Of a DNA stretch of 64,000 nucleotides, positions 26,961 through 39,483 are shown piece by piece. The DNA comes from Pempheris klunzingeri. Its lineage: Eukaryota; Chordata; Actinopteri; Acropomatiformes; Pempheridae. The notes below the pieces were generated by a model. It saw only the letters and a list, made by a program, of their open reading frames with translations. It ran no database searches and was not told where the DNA came from. The DNA is taken from NCBI RefSeq assembly GCF_042242105.1, contig NC_092022.1, positions 14,132,001-14,196,000 of the forward strand, written 5' to 3'. Made by a program: the position numbers and the translations under genes. Within the stretch, counting starts at the first letter, position 1; the number at the start of each line of letters is the position of its first letter.

Positions 26961-28379
26961 TCTGCGCTTGGCTTTAAGTGTCCCCTCACTGAACAGACAG
27001 TATTTAAGCATGTTATGTTTTGTGTACGTAGGCTGTAACTAACTTAACCTCTCTGTAATTCCACAAACCTGTGGTTCTTCACACCACAGCTCACTGGCAC
27101 CACTATATCTCTCAATTTTCACTGTTTGTGACACGTCACATTGCTATTGGGTTGATTGTGACAAGACGGACGAGAGACATATTTCCTTGCAACATTTTGT
27201 AGCTGTCTTTCTGGCTTTGCTTCTGCTGCGACTCTTCCTTCTGGCCTCTCGGCGCCAACCAAACTGCAAATTTTCAAAAGATGTTCACAGATGAGTGTGT
27301 CCATGAATCATTATCTCATTTGTCTGTTTACACAAGAGAATCTGTAATATGCACACGTCAATATGTCTGGCTCATGTGCTTCGTGGAAATGACAGTACAG
27401 TTTGAGGTGGGGATGTTTTGTAGACATTAATATTGTAGAGATGTAAAGCTAGGATTGGCAGTGATGATTTACAGCTATAAAAAAAAATCAAGCTACATCA
27501 TCATTCTTACAGACCGACTCCACTGGCTGCAATGCTGTTTTTATGTGATGGAATGAATTTGTTCAATACAAAAGGAAAAGTTATTGTTCACATTTCTGAG
27601 GTAATTCTTTAGATCACTCAACTGTGATTTACAGGTTTAACTTACTATGTAGGACAAAAGATTTGTGTTCTCAGTGGTACCTTTCTGACATAAATCCTTG
27701 ACATAATCATTCTTAACATAATAACATATAATGCTGGATGTTTAGAGGCTTTTTGTTTCAGGTTTATTTGTAGTCAGACTTGGAGTCAGTTCCAATAAAT
27801 TCACTAGAACCTCTTATTTAGCTGGAAAACAAGAACAAATTACCTGCACTTTTTACTCATGAATAAGAAATGAACACCGTTAGAAATAAAGGTTGCTTTT
27901 CCAACTGAAGTCGTGCTCTTTTAGCTTTTGAATTTGCTCCCCTCCATCTTCTTTTCTTTCCACTGTTGATTCCCACAGTGTGGCCTCTTCCTTGGGAAAA
28001 AAAAAAAAAAGGGGAGATTTAATGCAGTTATTGTAATTGTGTTTGAACTCAAGACGAGATTGCTTTTGACTTGCAAATATTTCAGATTGAATTGAGCTAA
28101 ATGACTTTTGGGAAATGTCCCTGGCATTCACGTGTCCTCCTCTTTCTCCTCTCTAAAGGTTAATAGTATCTGCTTTCAGTGAATGAGTTAGTGGACTTTA
28201 CTGTGCCTCTCAGTGACAGAGGAGGTTTGGAGCCCCCCTCTTTCTCTCTTTCGGGCTGGGATAAAGTCAGCAAGTCAAGCTCTATTCTGCAAGGGATGCA
28301 CTCTTGCACGAGGCCTGAGAAGAATGAAGAAAGTCCTGTACCAAAAAAATTAATAGGCAGCAGGTTGAGCTGTTTATAG
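26961..28379. other. no gene seen
   Basis: Non-coding intron sequence with an A run near 27997-28010. Confidence 0.5.
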
Positions 28380-28409
28380 TGTGTGTGTGTGTATGTGTGT
28401 GTGTGTGTG
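28380..28409. repeat. TG microsatellite
   Basis: Imperfect TG run about 90 bases upstream of the kcnd3 S6 exon. Confidence 0.9.
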
Positions 28410-28496
28410 GCTGCGTGTGACAGACAGATTTTATTAAACGCAAAATAAGATGTTTCCCTAAATGTATTCTCTCTTGCTCCCTGTCACCTCTCGCAG

Positions 28497-28665
28497 GTAC
28501 GGAGACATGGTTCCGAAGACGATTGCAGGGAAGATCTTTGGCTCAATCTGCTCTCTGAGTGGGGTGTTGGTAATTGCCCTGCCTGTTCCTGTCATCGTGT
28601 CCAACTTTAGCCGCATCTATCACCAGAACCAGAGAGCAGACAAGCGGCGGGCGCAGAAGATGCAG
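28497..28665 (+). CDS. kcnd3: kcnd3 exon: filter end, S6, start of C-tail
   Basis: Begins after a tcgcag acceptor; its first base completes the Gly codon of the selectivity filter, followed by [16 protein letters not shown]6 includes [20 protein letters not shown]. It ends [11 protein letters not shown] at a CAG|GTGAAC donor. In mammalian Kv4 proteins as I remember them, RRAQK is followed directly by KARLARIR, so Met-Gln looks inserted. The reading frame runs on into the intron, so the donor was placed by consensus and by phase with the next exon. Confidence 0.93.
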
Positions 28666-31600
28666 GTGAACACAATTTTATTTCGCTTCAACTGGGCACC
28701 AGAGGGTTGGACATCTAGCCCTGAGGGGAGCCCTGACATCTCTCTTCCCCAGAGGAGAGGACTTCACAGTGGTCAGGTCTTCCTGAGACTAATGATGATG
28801 TGTGTATAATGCACACTGACTTACATTCACAGTAAGTGCGTGATACATATTCAGTGAGTGCTGCCTTACTTTAATGGACTTTCTCCCTTGACATGCATAC
28901 CTAAACCCTGACCTTCCAGTTGTCTCTTTGCTCTGTATAAACAGATGAGTTTTGGAAGAATCTTTCCCTTTTACCCAGAGTCTGAAAATAGTATATATCT
29001 TCCTTACAATGACTCATTGCATAGATTAGCCAAGTATAGCCCAATCCCCGGGTGTCATTGGGATGAAGAGGCAGTTCCTTCCTAAAGTTTGAGACATCGA
29101 TAGCTGATCTACATTAACAGTAATTTACATACAAAGTTGTTGCTTCTACAAAGATTTACGAAAAAAAAACATTAGATTTATATAAAACTTCCTCTTTACA
29201 GATTCAAAATTGTGTTATCATTGGATTTTGGTGCCGCCCTCTAATATAGCATCCTTTATAAAGGGTTTGATAGTTATAACTAATGGCTTTGTTATAGCTT
29301 TTTTATGGTTTATAAATCATCAATTAATGCTTTATAAATCAGTTATAAGCCATTAATAAGAACATTTGGGTCGCCAGTTTGAGATAAAATCCTCTGCTAT
29401 AATAATGATATTATGTAAATATTTTGTTTGTCTGTCCTTGAAAGGGCATTTTATCCTTTTAAATACAGCAATGAAAACACTGGCACTGATTTATTAATGG
29501 ATTATGTAAACTTGTGTTTAAACCTTGGAAGATATAGAGATCCTGTCTTCCTTTGGGTAAATAGCCCAGCCTTTAGACCTTTAAAGAATCATGTTGTGGT
29601 GTGTCCATGAGCCAAACTGGGTAGCAGCATCAGTTGGCACACATACAGAACTGGGCTGGTAATCATAGTTTGAGGGCAAGCCTGATAGTTTTTGTTCTCC
29701 TGAGACAAATAGTGGTGTGTTTGTGCGGAGCGGGCAGACATGCACACACTGACACATATTTTCAGAGTCCATTCCCCTCTCTCATCACTCCCTTTCACAC
29801 CACCAGCAAAGCTTCTTTTTTTTTTAACTCCCTTTGCTTATGTCTTTTCTCCCCTTATTCCATCCCCTCTGCTTTCACCCACCACTCCTCTCTCTCTCTC
29901 TCTGTCTGTCTCTCTCTCTCTCTGTCTCTCTCACCATCTCTGTGATTACTGCCATCCATCTCGGCACATGCTCTCTGGTTGTAGTTTAAATCTGTTTAAA
30001 GTCCTGCAGTTCGACCGTGGCCTGACCGCTGCCCAGTCTTAACTAACTGTAACCTTGTCTGCCAAGCAAGACTCCGATGTAACACAGCAAAGTGTGCGGG
30101 GAGAAAAAGACACACAGAGCGGATGGAGAGAGGGTTGCAAGGTTGGAGAAATTATCTAGATTGAAAATAAGTTGGAGCCGATGAGATGTATAGTGTTGAT
30201 GCAGAAAAGAGGGAGGAGAGGAGTGGTGATGAGGAAGGCCAGAGGGAAGGAGGGAGCAGGGTAGGCAGGGGGAGAGTAGAAAGGGGGGAGAGCTGGAGGC
30301 GAAGTGTGTCCTAATGCTGTGTTCTTTCCTGAAATAGCTATCACCCAGATGAGGTGCTGGCTGGAAGGAAGGTGTGTGTCCGTTTGTCTGCTTGTGTATG
30401 TATGCGCATCTCTTTGAGCGTGTGTGTGTGTGTGCGCGTGCGTGTGTGTTCACCATACTTCCTGTCAGTTTAGACCTGCCCTTGGTCTGTTCCACCTTTC
30501 CATTGTGTTTTCCACTGAGCTGCACTTTGGTGCAGTGTCCCAAACACCGCTTGGTAGCAGACACCCACACCTCCAGAAGTACCCACCACCTGACCAGTGT
30601 AGCATGACAGTGCTGTTTGTCATTAACCAGTACTAAATGACTCCCTCAGGCACTTGAATGCCTCCCTGACTTGCCTGCTGTGAGGTCAGCGATTTGCTCA
30701 AGCACCCATACATCCAACGGATAGATTTTCTCTGTTTCATAACAGCATGACTCAAACGCCTTATCATTGCCTTCATAATATTAATCCACCTGGATGCCTG
30801 ATCCTTGAGAGTGTTATTACGGCAGCAAATGAAGCTCTAAGTGCCAAGTATGGTGATAGGATTGCAAATGTGATATTTTAGAGCATTTAGGAGATGCAAT
30901 CTGTGCACCATCTCTGTCTTTAATTAGCCTGCAGGATTAAGTGTTGCTTAGCATTTAAGCTTGTGTGCTTAAGACAAGTGGAGTATGTCTGAATTACATA
31001 TTGTGCTAGCTTTAGTGGTAGATGCTGTGGAAAGTATTTGATTTTACATCCCAACTGGTTGTTAACTAACTTCCTTTCTGCAGCTTTTTACCCACGATAG
31101 TGATGTGGCTCAGTGGAAGGCAGTGACTTCGGGTCAGACTGAAATACCACAACAACTATTGGATGGATTGGCATCAGAGTTTGTACAGACGTTCATGGCT
31201 CCCAGAGGACGAATGACTCCGCTGATCCCCTGACTTTTCCTCTTGCACCACCATTAATTTCACATTTGTGTTTCAGTGTGAAATATTTTGTCAACCACTG
31301 GATGGATTGCCATGTAATTTAATACAGATATTACACTATACAGATTTGATTATAAAGATACTTTGGTACTTTTTATCTGTTGAATTGATTGTAATTTTGT
31401 TATTGAAGAAAGAACTGCAAAACTAATTACATTTGCCACATAGAGCCACAGCACTATGTTGTCATTAGTGCTGATTAACAAATGTTACCATAACAGAGTA
31501 AACTAAAATCATGAACAAAGTAATACATAATATAATATGTATGAAAATAATATTTCACTGGTAATTTGCCAACCTGGAGCCCTCATTGTACCAGCTTGAT

Positions 31601-34600
31601 GCTGAAAGACTGAAGGGACATGACAGAGGGTGGATCAAATTAATCTTGTATCTTGTATCTCACACACTTGATTTCAGGAAGAGTGGGTGAATGTATACTG
31701 GCCTGACATAATGTCTTTGGGTCATTTATAAAGTAATTTAATTCCGGAGGTTTTGTTTAGTACCACTGTTTTACATTAAAGTCTACGGCGAGTGTCATTT
31801 GTTTTCTCCCAGAAATGGGTGGGGACATGTCGCCCAGAGGTGCCAACGTAATGTATTTTGAGCGGAGCGGAGAGCTGCTTCTGGGACGCTTCTAGGATGC
31901 TTCTGAAATGCACCATGGAGCTTCTGGTGGAATTTGAAGCATTAACTAGAATGGGCACGATCAGCTCCGGCGGCCGCATCGCAGCCAGAATGCAACACAG
32001 ACGCGCCCGGTGGGATTTAGCCATTAGTCCTGTTGTATAATTTTAGTAGCAGCTGCAATGGATTTTATAAAAACTGCTGCTGACATGTGTTCAGCTCATT
32101 ACATGTTACATCACATTAATTTAATGTTCTTTGACTCTAGGTTGGCAGTCTCTCACACTATAAAAGATCAGTGAAGAGGATGTATGATAGAGCCATTACC
32201 ATTGTATGGTCCACTCTCTCACTGCTAATGCCAACTTTGATGTTTAATGCCTCACCCGAGCCATGAATTACTCAGGCATGCCATATCCTTCAATCCCCCA
32301 TTACTACCGTCTACATAGCATGTAGTGTTCTTTAATGCTCCATAACCTTAATGACTTATGACCTTCTCAACCATTAAGCCAACCATTTAGCAAGTGTCAC
32401 TGGTCATTTACCGTAGCACAATGTCATTTGTTCTGCATTTATTACCTGCGTGTGGCTTTATTTCACAGACAATCCATTCTTCCTTGGATCATTTCTTAGA
32501 ATAAGGCTGTGTTTCAGTTTGAATAAAATAGGATAGCCAGTCAAGATTGCCTTTTGCAGTACTTAAACGATGAGGGGAGAGCAGACAGGAGGAAAGGAAC
32601 GGGGAGTTATTGGGGAGAGGAAGTGCAGCATCCCTCAGCATTTTCCAGCCTCCACTATTCTCTCCTTTTTTCTCTCCTTACATGCATCCCCCCTCCCTTC
32701 CCACTCCCCATTCGCATCCATCTTCATTCAGGTCTAATTGTTAGCTGTTCTGGGCTCCCATTACAATTAGCCATCCATCTGGATGGTGGTAGAGAGACAG
32801 CCCCTGATCTATTTCACTGCACAAAGGAAAGATACATGAGGATGCCACCAGTTGCTGTGAGGCAGAGGAGGAACACACGGCTGCGACACAGACATATATT
32901 CTCTATTCTGCAACCCTATGGTCTTCAGTGTCACTACTTTTGTTCTACAATGAATTGAACACTGAGTTTAAGTCCATCCCTATCTTTACTCATGATCCCA
33001 TAAAGTGATCCGAAACAAAGAGTCCAATCTGCACAGGTCACTCCTTCGTTGCTCCTCAGAGCTTATTAGCATAAAGGTAATAATATCCTCAGGTAGGTCT
33101 AATTACAAATTCTGAATAGTACACCTGAAAGAGGGCAAGTTTTAAATAGAGCATTACAAAGGTCAAGTTATACAGAGGGATTAAAAAAGAGGGGGGCATG
33201 AATTTAAATGAGCTTAACTTAACAGGGTGTGCCCGTGGTATTCTCTTGGATCTATTTCTCCAGTTCTGGGAATAATATGTTCTTAGGTCTTCTCAGATGG
33301 ACTAGAACCCCAGTTTACTATGCAAATAATCACTTCTGCTCATACAATCTACAACAAAAGGACTTCTCCATAGCCAAACGACAGAATTGAATGTCTTTAA
33401 AAGCGAGATAGAACAATGGGCTTCATTCAAGGATCACTCATACAAACAGATACATTTATAAGTGTTATTTACAAAGTGATCTGAGATCATTTTTCCAGTT
33501 TTCTTACTAAATAGATACTACGAATTTTCTCGTAGGTACAAATGAAGTTCAGAAGAGGTGCGGACCCGTACAGTGTCTCCCTCTCTCAGCTCCACTTGGA
33601 TTGAAAACATGATACTGATTCCACTAAAATAAAATGTGTATCTTCTTTTGTGAATTTTCTGTTGTCATCAGTATCATGGCGTGCTAATTTACTGTGAGAT
33701 TTTTTTAGATTGTGTTATTTTACGGTTTACTACAAATTATTGAATTAAGTAACTTTGTCCATATTCTTCATCAGCTCCCTCTGAGTCTTTTCTGACCTAT
33801 GTACATGACTGTCACATCCCTTGACCATCTCACATCAAAATCGTGGAGTACTTTGCTTTTTTAAGACATTATTTAGGATTTAACTTCATGTTCCCTTTTT
33901 ATTTTTGTCACAGTACACTGCTGCTCTGATGACACATCGCTGACAACTGTGCTGTTAATACTTTCTAATGGTTTCGGGGCGCCCACTTCCAGCACTGTTA
34001 AATTTATTACGTTTTCACAGACTTTATAAAAGACCATCTGCATGTGCTCATGAGATGAGCAGTTATGGGTCTTTCTTCGACACAATGGCTCAACAGTAAA
34101 ACAAATCTTGGCTCAGGTGTAAAGCAGCAAAATCTATACATATCTATCTTTATTTGTTTTCAATGATCGCTCCTACATCTGAAAATTCACTTGTCATCTC
34201 TATTTTACTGCCATGTCTTTTACCCACTTTGACTGGAAATCTGTCTCTGGATGGACCAGTTGTACTCAAACTTACTGAATAGTAAAATAACTGTTGCGGT
34301 TCGTGAGCATTACATTGGCTCGGGGCTGACATGGCAGAAACAAAACAAAACAAAAACAAGTCCTCCACCCTCTCAGTCTCGCTCCCTTTGCTCTAAATCA
34401 TCTTGCTATTGTTTTTAGCCTTCCCTCAGAAAGTTGAAGTCAAAAGGTGGAGATGACTTCTGGCTGAGAGTGTTTTGCCCTTCAAGACAATCAATAAAGC
34501 TGTCTGCACTTTGCAAGAAGGTAGACCAAAAACAGAGATGGAAGGATGTTGACATGGGGGGGTCAAAAGTTCTGCTATATATTAGGTCCTTTGTAAAAGG

Positions 34601-37600
34601 AAAAAAAAACCATCAGCATCACAGCTGCTTGCAAACAGAGCTGTACTTTTCTCTATAAAGAGGAGGTAATCCAGGCTTAGCAAAGGTATTTTGTCTGAGT
34701 GGTGTTAGTCTGAGGTTAAGCTGTCTTTGCAACAGAAGCAGATGTCTGTAGACTGGAGGTGTCAAAGAACTTTATTTCCACAGAATTAATTTTTGCCATC
34801 GCTCAGACTTTTCTGTGTTCACCAGCTTCCAGATGGATTTCCCAGAGTTCTCAAATTTTCTCTGGCCCTCCTCTTGTTTGTGTCACTGTCTCTCTGTCAT
34901 TTTGTCTGTGTGTACACATTTTTTTTTTATCCCTAGTGGGGCTTGTCAGGAGGGTGAAAAGGTCCTTTCTGAGGTCCTGGTTAAGTTCAGAAATAAGGTG
35001 TGAGTAGAGGTTAGGTTAGGGTTGGGTTCAAGCATGAAATGGTTATGGTTTAAGTTCAAGCTTTTGGTTAGCCTGTCCACAAAAAATGGAAGTCAGCGCA
35101 ATGTCTTAATAAGTATAGCTGCGCAAACTTGTGTGTCTCTGTGTGTGTGTTCGTGTGTGTTATTAAAGTAACATACCTCAGTGGAAGTAACTGAGTTATT
35201 TCCTTGTGGCAGAAATGTCAGCATGCATAAAAGCCATTCTTTAGATGAGTGGCAGGTGCAGAACAAAATGAGACTCTTCCACTGCTATTTATGTGTGTGT
35301 GCGTGCGTGTGTGTGTGTGGGGTTGTGCTTCCTCATCAGATGGTCTCCTCTTTCAGTTGTATGGTTCTAAGGCAGGCCTGAGGCAGAACCTAATCTGGTC
35401 TCATAGCGCAATTGCTCCACTTTTCACTCAGCCAAATCCTATATAGGCAGTCTAGCAAAGCTGTAACTCACAAGGTGCCATGAATGTTTTAACTTTTACT
35501 TTCAACAGAAAAAGAACTTCTAACAAAACTTCCTGGTAATGCTCAGCGGAGTATGGCATGGCTGTTTAGTGGATATGTAGCATTTTTTGATCAGTTGAGG
35601 ATATGCCAGTTTAGATCCACCAGCTGGCAGCGACTGGTGTTAAAGTGGAGCATTTGTGCTGGCTTGCATCCTATAGCTCTAACCTTTAAAGTGTGATTGA
35701 TCCTAAATCGTGGAAAAGAGGTGTTTGGATCTGGTCATTGGCCCCTGGATATGTGGAAACATCTGGAATATGTCAGCCAGTGATACTGAGCATCACTGCT
35801 CTGATTGTGTCACAGTATTTTAGATTTGTTGTTGTTGTGTTGTTGTTGCTTTAAAGTCCAACAGAAATTGAATTTCATGTCTTATATTAGTCAGTTCTCT
35901 ATCTACATAGATGGAGAAGTTATTTCCACACAGCCAACCAAATCTGTTTATTTGAAATCATATTTGCATCATCAGTAACACTGTGGTTCTATTAGACAGA
36001 CGGTGACAGTGACAAACAGCTAGACAGCAGCCTGCTACACAGCAAAGAGCCACAGACTTTAAACAACAACCCACATTAGCTTTCCTGCTGAAGTCCCCTT
36101 CTTATCTAACCTACAAACACATGTCTCTTCCTGCACCTTAACTTGCTGAAGGAAATCCAAATAAACATTCACTGGGGAAAGTTTAATGCTATCATTAGTT
36201 TGTAGGCTCAACAGCTAATTAACTGGTGAGCTCCAGCACATTAAACGTTGTACACACACCATAAACATACCTTCAAATATCACTTCAGTGCATTTAGATG
36301 CTGCTGTGGTCTTTACCCTTCAGTAGCACTGCTAACAGCACACCACTGTCTGACCACTGCTTGTAAGCTACAGTGCAAGTCTGTTTATTTTGGCTCTGGC
36401 TTCACTGCCAGGTCTCAGCCTGCCTGCTGCTGTCAGTCAAACAGACGCTGACAAACCCCTCCAGCTGCTGGGATGAAAAGGAACACTTCTGATATTTCCC
36501 CCTTTAATGATAAAAACCTATTAACAGTAAGTTTCAAAACACATCAACATTAGACCCTCATTTAATAATACTATACAATATATTATACTATATGATACAA
36601 TACTAATATATGAATGCACAGTACTTTAGAGCAACTTCAAATAAATTAGATTTAATAATACTATATATATTGATTATTAATCATCTGTTATATGGCAGCT
36701 TTCTGTGAACTTGTGATCCAATGTATATTCTATGTGAGGGGAAGTACTGTTCCACTACTATTTATTTTCTTCAAGAGAACACTTAATTTTCATTCTGTGT
36801 ATGTGTGTGTGTGTGTGTGTGTCCATGTCTGTGCTGGTGGATATATGGTCTCCGCAAAGAAGATACAGTAGCAGATATACTTTTTTGTTCATGCGAGCCT
36901 CCACATGGTGTTCCATGTATGTGTAGGTGTCAATGAAAGCCCTGTGTTCATGGTTTCCCTTCACTCCTGTGTACTCTCAACGATGCTTCAGCAGTCATTT
37001 GGGCTCAATCTGTCGTGCTGTGGCTCTGCCTGACAGCGCAGATGGGCCTTTAGACACAAGTGCTCGGTTCCCAAAGGCCCCGAGAATCTATCGGAGAACT
37101 GCAGAAGTAGATTCAATCTCGTGGGACATGTTCTTAACATCCCCTCCATTACCCCTGCACTGCCTGGCAACCATCGCCACAGTCACGGGCTCCTGTTTGC
37201 ATGGTGACCCCAGAGAGACAATCCCATTGGCCGAGCACAATGCCAGAACATAAAGAAGGGTTATCCCAAAGGCCCGCGGAAGTGCTGTGCCAGCACAAAT
37301 GTACATAGGTGTGTGAGTTTGAGGGCACAAAGACAGAGAGGAAAACTTGTCAAGGAGAGCAGGAGGGAGGGTGAAAGAGATTTAAAAAAAAAAAAAAAGA
37401 TAAAGATGCAGTAGAACAGGGGAAGGGAAACAATTGAATGAGAGTTTAGCTTGTGCTACAGAAGCCACAGTACAGCTTGGCCACTGTGCATGCATGTGTT
37501 AAGATGCAATGGTGCTTATCTTCCCTGCCTCTCTTTAGATTACTAAATCACAGCATGAGCTACCTGCAGGTCAACAAACATTACCATGTTTTAAATGGAA

Positions 37601-39446
37601 CTAAAGTGAGGGGGATGATTTTGAATTATCATACATCACCATACTCTTACTGAGCCAGGTATATCCACTGCTACTGTATATGGCTCGCATGTATATGTAT
37701 GGAAATTCAGCTATGAAGTAGAGGCTCGCATGCATAAGCATACATGGAGATATGCAAATACACATCCACACACTCAATTAACACCCCAGCGGTGCATGGG
37801 CACCCTACTAAACAAGCTCTCTGCTCATCATTTACACAGCTCACATTATCCCTCTACCAATTTCCCTTCAATGAATCCATCATTCTATTTTAAAATGCAG
37901 CAAGCGGAGCAACAGAAACACACACACTTTGTAGCCGCACCGAGCCTGACATCTAACTCTTGACTTTGACGGGAAAATGGCGGGCCTTTTGAGAAGTGAG
38001 TGACTCAGATTACACGATCCCGTAAAAGCAGTTGTTCTGGTAACTGAGAGATTTATTGAGACCCATATTTTCACGCAGGCCTGTGTACACAAACTAATGC
38101 GCACTCAGACATGTTTTCACACACTCGCAGTTGGCACAGTGTGCTGCGGGTAGAGCGAGATCCAGGACACTGAAGTTGAATCCTTCCACTGTGTCAAAGC
38201 TACTGATGTATAAAGAATTCACTCCAAGGACCAGAGTGTCTGTTCTTCCTTGTAGTCTTTCTCTTCTTCTTGTACATCTATGTTGCAGACTGCCTTACAG
38301 GAGAAATTTGACAGCGTGAGAGAAAGAGAGAGAGGGAGAGAGAGAGAAAGAGACTTGACTGTGCACTAACCGTCCTGTACGGGTTTGATGACTAAACATG
38401 CATTTAAGCAGACACTAACGATGTAGAGCATTATGTGTCTGGACATCTCTTTGATTTATTTTGCTAAACAAAACTGCTAACATAGCACCACAAGAACAGC
38501 CCAAATAAATTGAAATTCAGCACTTTATATCCAGAGTGACACTCGGCTGCTTAATTTATACGGGCTTTACCTGCTCCACTTCTTGCTGCCTCTCTAAGTG
38601 ATTCTCAACCCAAGGAATGTGTTATCGTGTAGTGACCATAAATCATTCATAAGTATCAGAGGAGATCTGAGTGAATTTATCTCAGGAGATCAGAGTGAAT
38701 GCTTTAGTAGAACGTGTTTGATTTGATCTATAAGATCACAACTGAAATATCAAGCACAAGAAAGTGCTGTAACTCAAATCAGTGGGATGTGTCAGGATGA
38801 TACCCGATCATTCTGGCATAGGATGTGGTAAAGACGCTGGCTAACGGGTGGTTTCTTTGCCTTTTACAGAAAGCCCGTTTGGCCAGGATACGAATATCCA
38901 AGACGGGAAGCTCCAATGCCTTCCTCCACAGCAAGCGCAACGGCCTGTTCAACGAAGCTCTGGAGTTCACGGTAAGACCATCCACTGAACCACAGACACC
39001 GCAATGCTTCACTTGAGTCTCATCGTGAGATTGCCCAACCGCTGATTACATATTTACGTTTTTGACAAATGATAACGCAGAAAGCCTGGCATGCGTCTCG
39101 GTTCTGAGGATTACGGAGCGGCAATAACGAAGCCGTTGTATGCAGGCCTTGTCGCCCGCCCGCCCTTTAATTATCAGTTCTTAGAATGCACCCAGCGTCC
39201 CATCAGAGCAGCTAACTGTGATCTCATTCGATAAGCAGCACTTCTAATGTGAGCATCTCTGAGCCCAGCTGCCCAGCTGAGGAACAGGCTTCAGGCAATG
39301 CAGCAGGAAATGTAAACACAACTCAAGGATGTTCCTTGCCTCACCAAAATGTTGCGGTTCACAAGCACTATAGTGGCCCGGGGCTGACACAGCGCAAAAA
39401 CAAAAACAAGTGCTTCTTCCTCCCTCCCTCTCCCCTCCCCTCCCCT

Positions 39447-39483
<37 letters not shown>

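Noticed and set aside
30043-30570. 175-codon minus-strand frame in a kcnd3 intron
   Set aside because: Low-complexity Ser/Pro/His translation of purine-rich and GT-repeat DNA; no recognisable family.
32554-32958. 134-codon plus-strand frame
   Set aside because: Composition-driven, crosses a CT-rich tract, no family resemblance.
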